Shown here piece by piece: positions 24,250 to 33,042 of a stretch of DNA of 34,164 nt (position 1 is the first letter of the stretch; each line of letters opens with the position of its first letter). The position numbers and the translations under genes were made by a program. The DNA is from an uncultured Victivallis sp. (GTDB taxonomy: Bacteria > Verrucomicrobiota > Lentisphaeria > Victivallales > Victivallaceae): positions 1 through 34,164 of the forward strand of contig CALXNS010000014.1 of NCBI GenBank assembly GCA_944389815.1, in the 5' to 3' direction. Under the pieces are notes generated by a model, which did no database searches, was not told where the DNA came from, and worked only from the letters and a program-made list of their open reading frames with translations.

Positions 24250-25524
24250 ATGCGCAGCTTGCACGTGGTGGGAAACGCCGAAATCCATGGCGAAGTGACT
24301 ATCAGCGGAAATAAAAACGCGGCGTTGCCGATGATCGCGGCATTGCTGCTCACCGATGAAGAGGTCATCCTTCGCAACGTGCCGGATATCCTCGACGTCC
24401 GGGCCATGCTCGACATCGCTGGAGAACTCGGCGCCGAGTACCGGTTCGAACATAATACGCTCACCTTCCGCTGCCCCGACATTGTTGCGACGACCATCGA
24501 TCGGGAACTTTGTTCGCGCAACCGCACGAGCATTCTCTTCGGTGCGCCGCTCCTGGCGCGCTGCGGTCGCGCCGAACTCTACCCGCCCGGCGGCGACGTG
24601 ATCGGACGGCGACGGCTCGACGGTCACTTCTACGGACTGACCCGGCTCGGCGCGGAAATGTCCGGCGACCTGACGTATCAGTTCCACGCTCCGCACGGCC
24701 TCGAAGGACGCGAACTCTTCCTCGATGAAGCCAGCGTCACCGCGACCGAACAAATTCTGATCGCCGCCGTCACGGCGCGCGGCACGACCACGCTCTACAA
24801 CGCCGCATGCGAACCGCACGTGCGCGACCTCGCGCTGATGCTCAATGCGATGGGAGCGAAAATTTCCGGCGCCGGCAGCAACACGCTTGAGATCGAAGGC
24901 GTGGAAAAACTTCACGGCACCGATTACACCGTCGTCGGCGATCATATCGAAGCGGGCAGCTTCCTCGCCCTCGGCGCCGCCACCGGCGGCGAGCTGACCG
25001 TCCGCGGCACCGCCCCCCGTCACTACTGGATGCTCCGGCGCGTCTTCGAGCGACTCGGAATTGAAATGACGCTTCACGCCGATCACATTTTCCTGCCCGG
25101 CGGCCAGACGCCGCACATCGAATGCGATTTCGGCGGTCACATTCCGCAGATTTCGGACGGGCCCTGGCCGCAATACCCCTCGGATATGATGAGCTGCACG
25201 ATCGTCGCCGCCACGCAGTGCATCGGAACGGTCATGTTTTTCGAAAAGATGTTCGAAAGCCGCATCTATTTCACCGACCGGCTCATCAGCATGGGCGCCA
25301 ACGCGATCGTATGCGACCCGCACCGCGTGGTGATTTCCGGCCGTTCGCCGCTCCACGGCGTGACGATGTCCAGTCCCGACATCCGCGCCGGCATGGCGAT
25401 GGTCATCGCCGCATTGTGCGCCCGCGGCGAAAGCACGATCCATTCGGCGGAAGTGATCTACCGCGGTTATGAGAACCTCATTGAAAAACTCAGCGCCATC
25501 GGCGCGAACATCGAAGAACTTTGA
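24250..25524 (+). CDS. murA: UDP-N-acetylglucosamine 1-carboxyvinyltransferase with Asp at the fosfomycin site
   Basis: 424 residues, the family's usual length; weak SD AAAGG. The N-terminal SGNKNAALP carries the substrate-contacting K22-N23. RNRTSILFGAPLLAR and PPGGDVIGRRRLDGHFYGL correspond to the flexible active-site loop. The residue that is Cys115 in E. coli MurA is D116 here. This Cys-to-Asp form occurs naturally in Chlamydia, Mycobacterium and Borrelia and makes the enzyme insensitive to fosfomycin while keeping activity. Other landmarks are the SVTATEQILIAAVTARGTTT loop, the PYPTD-equivalent WPQYPSDMMSCTIVAATQC and C-terminal YRGYENLIEKLSAIGA. The protein transfers enolpyruvate from PEP to UDP-GlcNAc, the first committed step of peptidoglycan synthesis, in the cytoplasm. 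It stands alone with its own promoter and a terminator-like hairpin behind it. Confidence 0.95.
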   Translation: MRSLHVVGNAEIHGEVTISGNKNAALPMIAALLLTDEEVILRNVPDILDVRAMLDIAGELGAEYRFEHNTLTFRCPDIVATTIDRELCSRNRTSILFGAPLLARCGRAELYPPGGDVIGRRRLDGHFYGLTRLGAEMSGDLTYQFHAPHGLEGRELFLDEASVTATEQILIAAVTARGTTTLYNAACEPHVRDLALMLNAMGAKISGAGSNTLEIEGVEKLHGTDYTVVGDHIEAGSFLALGAATGGELTVRGTAPRHYWMLRRVFERLGIEMTLHADHIFLPGGQTPHIECDFGGHIPQISDGPWPQYPSDMMSCTIVAATQCIGTVMFFEKMFESRIYFTDRLISMGANAIVCDPHRVVISGRSPLHGVTMSSPDIRAGMAMVIAALCARGESTIHSAEVIYRGYENLIEKLSAIGANIEEL

Positions 25525-25570
25525 GCCCGGTTTTCTCCGCCTGAACCAGAGGCGGAAAATAAAACGGAAC

Positions 25571-25599
25571 GCCCGGGAGTGTTTCTCAACCTTCCGGGC
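25571..25599. terminator. Hairpin between convergent murA and ppk2
   Basis: GCCCGGGAG (25571-25579) pairs with CTTCCGGGC (25591-25599) over 9 positions with one G.U and an 11-nt loop. Read leftwards (for ppk2) it is followed by a T-rich stretch ending TTTTATTTT; read rightwards the tail is a weaker mix of T and C. It probably terminates both convergent transcripts. Confidence 0.6.
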
Positions 25600-25652
25600 A
25601 TTCATTCTCTCTTTCCGGGCGAACCGATCCGGTGCTTTTTTTTCTGAATTCC

Positions 25653-26534
25653 CTATTTGTGACCGGATTTTTGTTTGCGGCGCAAATTGATCTCCTTGCG
25701 CTGCTGCGCGAGTTCGATCGCGGCCAGCCGGCGGGTCTCCTGAAGGTCGACCGACGGTTCCGGCAACTTGATCTTCATCGATTCGAGCGTTTCAAGGATG
25801 ATCTGCGACACCACTAAATTCCGATACCATTTGCAGTTGCCCGGAATCACGAACCACGGCGCGTACTCTTTCGAGCAGCGCGACAGAGCCACTTCGAATG
25901 CTTCGATGTATTTATCCCAATACTGCCGCTCCTTGTAGTCGGTGGCGGAAATCTTCCAGTGCTTCTTCGGCTGTTTCAACCGCCGCACGAAACGGCGGAG
26001 CTGTTCATCCTTGTCGATGTGCAAATAGAGTTTGACGATCCGCGTGCCCCGGTTGTAGAGCAGTTCCTCGAAGTGATTGATCGCCTTGTAACGGAAATCA
26101 AGCTCCTCCGGTGAGGCGAATTCGTGCACCCTCTCAACCAGAACCGCCTCGTAATACGAACGGTTGAAAATGACGATCTCCCCGGTTTTCGGCGTCACCG
26201 GATGCGCCCGCCAGAGAAAATCGTGCGCTCCTTCCAGCGCGGTCGGCGTCTTGAAGGACTGCACCCGGCATCCCTGTGGATTCATCGCGGCGAAAACGTT
26301 GTTGATCGTGCCGTCCTTGCCGCCGGCGTCGAGCGCCTGAAGCACGATCAGCAACGACTGCTTGTTTTCCGAATAAAGATCTGTCTGAAGCCGGGCAATC
26401 CGGTGATTGTTCCGCGCCAGAAGAGCCTGCGCCTCGGATTTGTTGTTGAATCCAAGCGTCTCGTTGGGATCATAATCGCTCAACGAAATTCTTCTGCCTT
26501 CCGGCACCCGGTAGCGAGCGTAAAACCGATTCAT
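25653..26534 (-). CDS. ppk2: Polyphosphate kinase 2 family (polyphosphate:nucleotide phosphotransferase)
   Basis: 293 residues, the length of a one-domain PPK2. Motifs: Walker A L-D69-AGGKDGTI, Walker B region IVIFNRSYYEAVLVERVHEF, and the lid RRLKQPKKHWKIS with its basic residues for the polyphosphate chain. GNCKWYRNLVVSQIILETL is the usual C-terminal helix. Soluble PPK2 enzymes pass phosphate from polyphosphate to AMP, ADP or GDP; the subclass cannot be settled by eye. The gene begins 25 nt after the stop of the GH130 phosphorylase on the same strand, so they are probably co-transcribed. The C-terminal tail is very basic (QQRKEINLRRKQKSGHK). Confidence 0.92.
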   Translation of the reverse strand: MNRFYARYRVPEGRRISLSDYDPNETLGFNNKSEAQALLARNNHRIARLQTDLYSENKQSLLIVLQALDAGGKDGTINNVFAAMNPQGCRVQSFKTPTALEGAHDFLWRAHPVTPKTGEIVIFNRSYYEAVLVERVHEFASPEELDFRYKAINHFEELLYNRGTRIVKLYLHIDKDEQLRRFVRRLKQPKKHWKISATDYKERQYWDKYIEAFEVALSRCSKEYAPWFVIPGNCKWYRNLVVSQIILETLESMKIKLPEPSVDLQETRRLAAIELAQQRKEINLRRKQKSGHK

Positions 26535-26559
26535 GCCGATTCCCTCAGTCCATTGTTTT

Positions 26560-27732
26560 TTAATATTTTTTCAGGATTTCCAGATTGCGCGAAATCTGCG
26601 CGTTGAGCGTCTCCACCGACGCCGCCGAACGACCGCGGTCCGGCGGCGTGTTCCGGCAGTAGTCGACCAGTTGATCGATCGTGCTGGTCGCGACGTGCAT
26701 GCGCGTGTCGCTCGACGCGTAATAAATGTATACCGTCCCGTCGTCATCGGCGATCCAGCCGTTGGAGAAGAGCACGTTCGATACGTCTCCCGTGCGCTCC
26801 TTCCCCTTCGGCGCCATGAAATATCCGCCCGGCGACGCGATCACCCGGGCCGGATCCTCCAGCGAAGTCATGTACATGTAAAGCACATAACGCAGCCCGT
26901 CGGCGCAACCGCGTACTCCGTGCGCCAGATGCAGCCAGCCGTAATCGGTCTTGATCGGAGCCGGTCCTTCGCCGTTCTTGACCTCTTTGATGGTGTGATA
27001 CTTCCGGAAGTCGATGATCCGTTCGCTCTTCACTTCCGCATGGGTGATGTCGTCAATCAGCGCCCAGCCGATGCCGCCGCCCGAACCGGCGTCGATGAAG
27101 CCGTCCTGCGGTCGGGTGTACAGCGCGTATTTACCGTTGACGAACTCCGGATGAAGCACCACGTTGCGCTGCTGGCTCGGAGATTTCAAATCCGGCAGCC
27201 GTTCCCAGTGCTCCAGGTCGCGGGTCCGGGCGATCCCCGCTGCGGCGACGGCGCTGGAGAGATCGCCGGGGGCGGCCTTCGGATCGGGCCGTTCCGAACA
27301 GAAGATGCCGTAAATCCAGCCGTCCTCATGCGCGGTCAACCGCATATCGTAGACGTTGGTGTCGGGATCGTCGTTCTCCGGCATGGTGATCGGATAATCG
27401 CGGAAGCGGAAATTGTCGATGCCGTTCGGGCTCTCCGCCACGGCGAAGAACGATTTTCGGTCGGCGCCCTCGACGCGGGCGACCAGGCAGTAGCGGCGCT
27501 TGAACTTGATCGCTCCGGAATTCATCACCGCATTGATGCCGATTCGTTCTTCGAGGCGCGGGTTGGAGTTCCGGTCGAGGTCGTAACGCCAGATCACCGG
27601 AGTGTGTCTGGCGGTGAGCACCGGATATTTGTAACGGTTGTAGACGCCGTTGCCGCGAACCGGCACGTTCGGTCGAGAAAGCAACTCCTCCTGACGGGTG
27701 AAAAGAGCATCGACCTTTTTATAGAAATTCAT
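26560..27732 (-). CDS. GH130 family 4-O-beta-D-mannosyl-D-glucose phosphorylase
   Basis: 390 residues from the ATG at 27732, after AGGAGG; the upstream extension to 27837 is rejected because it would run through the promoter and 5' leader. The sequence matches the GH130 subfamily 1 pattern closely: [129 protein letters not shown] and [21 protein letters not shown]129 in NVYDMRL is the position of the catalytic Asp (Asp131 in the Bacteroides enzyme). It splits mannosylglucose with phosphate to alpha-mannose-1-phosphate and glucose, the cytoplasmic end of beta-mannan/glucomannan use. No mannanase or epimerase lies in the window. The gene heads an operon with ppk2. Confidence 0.95.
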   Translation of the reverse strand: MNFYKKVDALFTRQEELLSRPNVPVRGNGVYNRYKYPVLTARHTPVIWRYDLDRNSNPRLEERIGINAVMNSGAIKFKRRYCLVARVEGADRKSFFAVAESPNGIDNFRFRDYPITMPENDDPDTNVYDMRLTAHEDGWIYGIFCSERPDPKAAPGDLSSAVAAAGIARTRDLEHWERLPDLKSPSQQRNVVLHPEFVNGKYALYTRPQDGFIDAGSGGGIGWALIDDITHAEVKSERIIDFRKYHTIKEVKNGEGPAPIKTDYGWLHLAHGVRGCADGLRYVLYMYMTSLEDPARVIASPGGYFMAPKGKERTGDVSNVLFSNGWIADDDGTVYIYYASSDTRMHVATSTIDQLVDYCRNTPPDRGRSAASVETLNAQISRNLEILKKY

Positions 27733-27777
27733 GATTTTCCTCCTCACATTTCGATTTCTCTGAATGCTTTCCGCCAT

Positions 27778-27806
27778 ATAATAACCGTTCAGATCAACAA
27801 ATTCAA
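27778..27806 (-). promoter_or_regulatory. Promoter of the GH130-ppk2 operon
   Basis: On the minus strand, TTGAAT (27806-27801), a 17-bp spacer and TATTAT (27783-27778). The start would be near 27771, giving a leader of about 39 nt. Confidence 0.65.
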
Positions 27807-27816
27807 GATTGCGCCA

Positions 27817-27845
27817 TTGAAAAAACAACTTTTCCATACTATATT
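27817..27845 (+). promoter_or_regulatory. Promoter of the SLC12-like transporter gene
   Basis: TTGAAA (27817-27822), a 17-bp spacer and TATATT (27840-27845), starting near 27852. Its -35 box is only 10 bp from the -35 box of the divergent GH130 promoter, so one bound regulator would touch both. Confidence 0.7.
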
Positions 27846-27896
27846 GTACGGAAGTTCAAACTTTTTTCGTTTTTTTAATCTTTGAGGAACGCGCCG

Positions 27897-30152
27897 ATGG
27901 CGGAGACGGAAATGGAACAACCCCGCGCGGGATATAACTTCGGCACCTTTGCCGGAGTGTACACCCCTGCCTTGCTGACGATTCTCGGGCTGGTGATGTT
28001 CATGCGCACCAACTTCGTGCTCGGCTGCGCCGGACTCGGAGGAACGCTGCTCATTCTCGTCGTCGGCGGAAGCATTACGCTCGCGACCGGGCTCTCCATC
28101 GCCGCCATCGCCACCAATACCGAAATGAAGGGCGGCGGCGCCTATTATTTAATCAGTCGCGTGCTCGGGCCCTCCTTCGGCACCTCGATCGGACTGGCGC
28201 TCTTCGCGGCGCAGGTGCTGGCGATTCCCTTCAACATCCTCGGCGCGGCCGAAGCGATCGTCTCCGGCTGGCCGGCGTTGCGGCCCTATTTTCCGCTGCT
28301 CAATCTGGCTTTGGGCGGAATGCTGGCGTTTCTGGTCTGGAAGGGAGCCGACTGGGCGATTCGTGCGCAGTTCTTCATCATGGCGATTCTCGGAATTTCG
28401 ATTGCGGTGTTCATGCTCGGCCCCATCGCCGACTTCTCGTGGGCGCGGCTGCTGGAGAACTGGGAGCCCGCGGAAAGCAACAACAATCCGATCCACCTCT
28501 TTGCGATTTTCTTCCCGGCGGTCACCGGCATCATGGCCGGAGTGAACATGTCCGGAGATCTGCGCAATCCACACCGTTCGATTCCGCGCGGCACGCTTGC
28601 GGCACTCGGCACGGCCGTGCTGCTTTATCTCATCCAGATCATCATCGCTGCGGGGTGTTTCACCAGGCAGGAGATGATCGACACCCCCTATTTGGTGCTT
28701 ACGCGCAACGCACTCTTCGGGATGGGGTTCATGGTGCTTGCCGGCGTTCAGGCGGCGACGCTCTCGACCGCGCTCGGCTGGCTGCTCGGCGCGCCGAGGG
28801 TGCTGCAGAGCCTCGGCGTGGACAACGTATTGCCCCGGATCAGTTACTTCGAGAAGGGCGTCGGACCGGAAAACGAACCGCGCCGCGCGATCACGCTCGT
28901 GATCATTCTGATTCTGCCGATCCTCTTCCTGACCGGATTGACCGGACGCAGCGCGGCGACGCCGGAAACGTCGCCGATCACGGTGATGAGCGAACTGGTA
29001 TCGCTCTTCTTCCTCTTCACCTACGCGATCATCAATCTGGCGGCGTTCGTGGAGTCGCTGGGTGCGAATCCCTCCTTCCGGCCGCGGTTCCGGTTCTTCC
29101 ACTGGGGGGTGGCCGCCTACGGAGCGGCGACCTGCATCGTCGCCTCGCTCCTGATCGAACCATTGCTCTCGGTGGCGGCGGGGGTGATTCTCGGCGGCCT
29201 TTACATCTGGACACGTTACCGCAATCTGGAAATGAGTTACGGTGACGCGCGGCGCGGCTTCGTCTACTCCCGGATCCAGTCGAACCTCCAGCTTCTGACG
29301 AAATTGCCCCGTCACCCGAAAAACTGGCGACCGACCATCGTCGTGCTGACCAGTTCGCCCGAACACCGCGGCGCGATCGTCGAATACGCGTTGCTCCTGA
29401 GCAACCGGCGCGGCATCGTGAGCATGATTCAAATCGTCATTTCCGACGACCCGCGCCGGATCGGAGAACGGCGGACGCCGCGGTTGCGGGCGTTGCGGAA
29501 ACTTGCCAGGGAACGGAACTGGCCGGTCTTTCCGACCGTGGTGATCGCACCGGAATTCGACAGCGCGCTGCGGATCATTCTCCAGAGTCATTCGCTCGAC
29601 CCGGTGCGCCCCAACATCGTGCTGATGGGCTGGCCGGAGAATCCGGAACGGATCCGTCCGTTTTTCGGCCACCTTCAGACGATCGTCCGGGATTTCCGGC
29701 GAACCGCCCTGGTGCTGGTCAACGCACATGCCGCAACACTGATTCCCCGTCATAACGACAGCGGCGTGATCGACATCTGGTGGGAGACCGCGGCCGGCGG
29801 TTCCTTGATAACCATCCTCGCCTATCTGGTCAAACTCGACCGCGGCTGGCGCAAGAGCAAACTGCGGATCTTCATCCGACAGGACCCCGGGCACGAACGG
29901 CAACTGGCACGAATGCTCGAATCGGCCCGAATCGAAGCGGAAATCGTCCGGCTCGACCCGGATGCAAATATGCGCATCGCCGTAACGAAATATTCCCGCG
30001 ATGCGGAACTGGTCTTTCTTGAATTCTCCGGATTCCGGATTGAAAAACCGGAAATTCAGCAAAAAATTCATGCCAGTTTCAAACGCGACTTCGAAGGAAT
30101 GCCGCCGTGTTTCCTCGCGGTTTCCAACGGTGACGCGGATCTGCTGGCGTAA
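27897..30152 (+). CDS. SLC12-like (cation-chloride cotransporter family) APC permease with soluble C-terminal domain
   Basis: 751 residues from the ATG at 27897 (SD GAGGA); a TTG at 27882 is possible but less likely. About 12 membrane segments occupy residues 15-445. FGTFAGVYTPALLTILGLVM, then FMRTNFVLGCAGLGG and ATNTEMKGGGAYYLISRVLG are the SLC12 hallmarks; the KGGGAYYLIS-R block is characteristic. About 300 C-terminal residues form a soluble domain (PTIVVLTSSPEHRGAIVEYA; IVLMGWPENPERIRPFF) like the regulatory tail of Na-K-Cl and K-Cl cotransporters. Bacterial members are poorly characterised; an ion or amino-acid substrate is equally possible. It is divergent from GH130 and is followed on the same strand by another transporter. 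Confidence 0.85.
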   Translation: MAETEMEQPRAGYNFGTFAGVYTPALLTILGLVMFMRTNFVLGCAGLGGTLLILVVGGSITLATGLSIAAIATNTEMKGGGAYYLISRVLGPSFGTSIGLALFAAQVLAIPFNILGAAEAIVSGWPALRPYFPLLNLALGGMLAFLVWKGADWAIRAQFFIMAILGISIAVFMLGPIADFSWARLLENWEPAESNNNPIHLFAIFFPAVTGIMAGVNMSGDLRNPHRSIPRGTLAALGTAVLLYLIQIIIAAGCFTRQEMIDTPYLVLTRNALFGMGFMVLAGVQAATLSTALGWLLGAPRVLQSLGVDNVLPRISYFEKGVGPENEPRRAITLVIILILPILFLTGLTGRSAATPETSPITVMSELVSLFFLFTYAIINLAAFVESLGANPSFRPRFRFFHWGVAAYGAATCIVASLLIEPLLSVAAGVILGGLYIWTRYRNLEMSYGDARRGFVYSRIQSNLQLLTKLPRHPKNWRPTIVVLTSSPEHRGAIVEYALLLSNRRGIVSMIQIVISDDPRRIGERRTPRLRALRKLARERNWPVFPTVVIAPEFDSALRIILQSHSLDPVRPNIVLMGWPENPERIRPFFGHLQTIVRDFRRTALVLVNAHAATLIPRHNDSGVIDIWWETAAGGSLITILAYLVKLDRGWRKSKLRIFIRQDPGHERQLARMLESARIEAEIVRLDPDANMRIAVTKYSRDAELVFLEFSGFRIEKPEIQQKIHASFKRDFEGMPPCFLAVSNGDADLLA

Positions 30153-30212
30153 CAAGTTGTCAGTTTGGGATGTTGATATAGTCCTGATGTAAAAAATAAG
30201 GAGGTGGTCGCA

Positions 30213-31940
30213 ATGAATTTCAGCGTCACGTCGTCAATGACGGTCATCGCCGCGGCGATCGACTGGGTCACACCGGTCACATTTCTCGCCTTCACCGCGC
30301 TGGTGGGAATTCTGACGATCATCTTCACGCGCAACGACAACCGAAGTACGAACGAAGGGTTCTTCCTCGGCGGGCGCACCCTGACATTTCCGGTGATCGC
30401 CGGTTCGCTGCTTTTGACCAATCTCTCCACGGAGCAGATGGTCGGACTCAACGGCGACGCCTTCTCCTATGGTTTGAGCGTGATGGCCTGGGAGGTGGTC
30501 GCGGTGGCGGCACTGGTCATGATGGCGCTGTTCTTTCTGCCGCGTTTTCTGCGGGTCGGCATCACGACGGTGCCGGAGTATCTTGAGCAACGGTTCGCCC
30601 GGAGCACCGGTTCGATCGCGAACATCATCTTTCTGGTGGCCTACATGCTCATTCTGCTGCCGATCATCCTCTACACCGGAGCGAAGGGACTCATCAGCAT
30701 TCTCGACATCCGTACATTGCTGCCGATAGAAGACCCGATGGTGCTCTTGTATGTGATCGTCGGAGGAATCGGTCTCATCGGCGCGATTTACGCCTTGTTC
30801 GGCGGATTGAAGGCGCTGGCGGTCTCCGACCTCATCAACGGCGTCGGTCTGTTGATCGGCGGCTTCATGATCGTTTATTTCGCGCTCGATTACGTCGGCG
30901 CGGGCGAAGGGATCTTCCGGGGATTGGCCAAAGTGGTGGAAACCGAACCGAAGATGTTCAACAGCCTCGGCGGACCGAATCAGGCGGTGCCGTTCACGAC
31001 GCTCTTCAGCGGAGTCTTGATCATCAACGTCTTCTACTGGTGCACCAATCAGCAGATCATCCAGCGGACGCTCGGTGCAAGTTCGCTTTCCGAAGGTCAG
31101 AAGGGCGTGCTGCTGACCGGATTGCTCAAATTGATCGGACCGCTCTATCTGGTGCTGCCGGGCTTGATCGCGTTCCATCTCTTCCGGCAGGGACTGCTGC
31201 CGGAAGTGCTCAAGGCGGACGGCGTCACGATCGACTCTTCGCTCGCATACGGTTCACTGGTGCGGAAGGTGCTGCCGCCGCTGCTGACGGGATTCTTCGC
31301 TGGCGTGATGGTCGGAGCGATTCTTTCAAGCTTCAATTCGGCGTTGAATTCGACCTGTACGCTTTTCAGTCTCGGTTTTTACAAGACTTATTTCCGGCCG
31401 AATGCGACCGATCAGCAGGTGGTCGCCTCGGGGAAATGGTTCGGATGGATCATCACCGCCGGTTCGATCGTCATCGCGCCGCTGCTTGACCGGACGGAAA
31501 GTATTTTCAGTTATCTTCAGACGATGAACGGCATTTATTTCATTCCGCTTCTGGCGGTCGTGCTCGGCGGCATGCTGTCGCGCCGGGCTCCGGCGCGGGC
31601 GGCGAACTGGACGCTGATCGGCGGCGTGGTGCTGATCGCGGTCGGCTATTTCGTGCCGCCATTTGACAAAATCGTCAAATCGATGAACGAATACATGTTT
31701 CTCGGCACGGTATTCCTCTATTTGCTGCTGATGATCTTCGTCTGGGGCGAAGTCGCTCCCCGCGATACGGAATACACCCCGAAAGACGCCAATAAGATCG
31801 ATATGACGCCGTGGAAACACACCGGACTTTGTTCGGTTCTGCTTCTGGTGATCGTGGCGATCATTTACATTTATTTCGCGGACACCTCGGTCTTCTCGGA
31901 GACGCTCGTGCCGATGTCGGGGTTGATTCCGGGAGAATAA
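30213..31940 (+). CDS. Sodium:solute symporter (SSS family)
   Basis: 575 residues from the ATG at 30213, with AAGGAGGT just upstream; a GTG at 30204 overlaps the SD and is rejected. About 13-14 membrane segments. FFLGGRTLTFPVIAGSLLLT, NLSTEQMVGLNGDAFSYGLS and VPEYLEQRFARSTGSIANII are SSS (SGLT/PutP) features. FAGVMVGAILSSFNSALNST, then CTLFSLGFYKTYFRP is the conserved TM8 Na+-site region. The overall pattern is closest to the SGLT-type sugar branch, but the substrate is uncertain. It follows the SLC12-like gene by 60 nt and precedes the DNA polymerase IV gene by 7 nt. Confidence 0.9.
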   Translation: MNFSVTSSMTVIAAAIDWVTPVTFLAFTALVGILTIIFTRNDNRSTNEGFFLGGRTLTFPVIAGSLLLTNLSTEQMVGLNGDAFSYGLSVMAWEVVAVAALVMMALFFLPRFLRVGITTVPEYLEQRFARSTGSIANIIFLVAYMLILLPIILYTGAKGLISILDIRTLLPIEDPMVLLYVIVGGIGLIGAIYALFGGLKALAVSDLINGVGLLIGGFMIVYFALDYVGAGEGIFRGLAKVVETEPKMFNSLGGPNQAVPFTTLFSGVLIINVFYWCTNQQIIQRTLGASSLSEGQKGVLLTGLLKLIGPLYLVLPGLIAFHLFRQGLLPEVLKADGVTIDSSLAYGSLVRKVLPPLLTGFFAGVMVGAILSSFNSALNSTCTLFSLGFYKTYFRPNATDQQVVASGKWFGWIITAGSIVIAPLLDRTESIFSYLQTMNGIYFIPLLAVVLGGMLSRRAPARAANWTLIGGVVLIAVGYFVPPFDKIVKSMNEYMFLGTVFLYLLLMIFVWGEVAPRDTEYTPKDANKIDMTPWKHTGLCSVLLLVIVAIIYIYFADTSVFSETLVPMSGLIPGE

Positions 31941-31947
31941 GTTCGTT

Positions 31948-33042
31948 TTGGAAACGCCGGTTCGCAAGATCATCCATATCGATATGGATGCCTTCTTCGC
32001 CTCGGTCGAACAGCGCGACCGTCCCGAATTGCGCGGAGTGCCGGTGATCGTCGGCGGTTCGGCGGAACGGCGTGGAGTGGTTTCGACCTGTTCGTATGAG
32101 GCGCGGGCGTTCGGGGTGCACTCGGCCATGCCGATGAAGACCGCTCAACGGCTCTGCCCGAACGCGGTATTCCTGCCCGGAGATTACGCGAAATACCGCG
32201 CGGTTTCGGAAACGATCCGCGCGATTTTTCACGAATACACCGATCTGGTCGAACCGGTCTCGATCGACGAAGCGTATCTGGATGTGACCGAAAACCGGAT
32301 GCGCAACCCCTCCGCAACGCGTCTGGCGCGCGAAATTCAGCGTCGGATCTTCGAAGAGACGCGCCTGACCGCGTCGGCGGGGGTCTCCTACAATAAATTC
32401 CTCGCGAAGGTCGCCTCGGATCTGCGCAAGCCGGCGGGGTTGTCCGTCATCCGGCCGGATCAGGCGGCGGCGTTTCTCGATTCGCTTCCGGTGGAGAAAT
32501 TCCACGGCATCGGCCGCGTCTCGGCGGCGAAGCTGCAATCGATCAACGTCAGAACCGGCCACGATCTGCGGCAGCTCGATTTAACGGTTCTCTCCGCGCT
32601 TTTCGGCAAAATCGGGGTGTTTTATTACAATATTGTCCGCGGCATCGACAATCGAAAGGTCGACCCGCAGGAGGAACGCAAATCCATCGGAAAAGAGACG
32701 ACGTTCGCGGAGGACTGCTCCGATCCGCGCAGGCTGCGCATTCTGATCCGAACCTTGAGTTTGAAAGTCGCACGCCTCCTTCAAGCCCGCGCGCTCGCCG
32801 GGAAAACCGTGACGGTCAAAGTGCGTTATGAAAATTTTCAGACCGTGACCAGGTCGACATCGTTTCACCGTCCGACCTGCGACGGCGCCGAAATCGGCGC
32901 AATCGCCCTCGAACTTGCGGCCAGAACCGAATGGGACAAACGACCCGTCAGACTGCTCGGCGTCACCGTGAGCAATTTCCCCGACCCGGGCGAAAGTGAA
33001 GAAAATATACAACTGGAATTTGATTTCACTTATGATCGGTAG
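31948..33042 (+). CDS. dinB: DNA polymerase IV (Y-family translesion polymerase)
   Basis: 364 residues starting at TTG 31948, the only start before the conserved block; GGGAG at 31931-31935, inside the end of the upstream gene, is a distant SD, so translation is probably coupled. Palm and fingers: IIHIDMDAFFASVEQRD with catalytic D12 and probable steric-gate F17; STCSYEARAFGVHSAMPM; and VEPVSIDEAYLDVT with D107-E108. The thumb has the helix-hairpin-helix KFHGIGRVSAAKLQSINVRT. The little-finger domain follows (IGKETTFAEDC; VTVKVRYENFQTVTRS). The C-terminal end IQLEFDF is a beta-clamp-binding motif of the QL-x-x-F type. It bypasses damaged bases with low fidelity. It sits 7 nt behind a transporter, and no LexA-like box was recognised. 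Confidence 0.95.
   Translation: METPVRKIIHIDMDAFFASVEQRDRPELRGVPVIVGGSAERRGVVSTCSYEARAFGVHSAMPMKTAQRLCPNAVFLPGDYAKYRAVSETIRAIFHEYTDLVEPVSIDEAYLDVTENRMRNPSATRLAREIQRRIFEETRLTASAGVSYNKFLAKVASDLRKPAGLSVIRPDQAAAFLDSLPVEKFHGIGRVSAAKLQSINVRTGHDLRQLDLTVLSALFGKIGVFYYNIVRGIDNRKVDPQEERKSIGKETTFAEDCSDPRRLRILIRTLSLKVARLLQARALAGKTVTVKVRYENFQTVTRSTSFHRPTCDGAEIGAIALELAARTEWDKRPVRLLGVTVSNFPDPGESEENIQLEFDFTYDR

Noticed and set aside
24241..25605. Open frame of 454 codons on the minus strand
   Set aside because: Antisense to murA, which is unmistakable; the composition is charged and repetitive with no motif.
28149..30155. Open frame of 668 codons on the minus strand
   Set aside because: Fully antisense to the SLC12-like gene; rich in Arg, His, Gln and Asp without any domain, as expected from GC-rich mirror frames.
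31900..31948. LexA/SOS box for dinB
   Set aside because: No convincing palindrome of a known LexA type was seen; the lineage's LexA motif is unknown to me.
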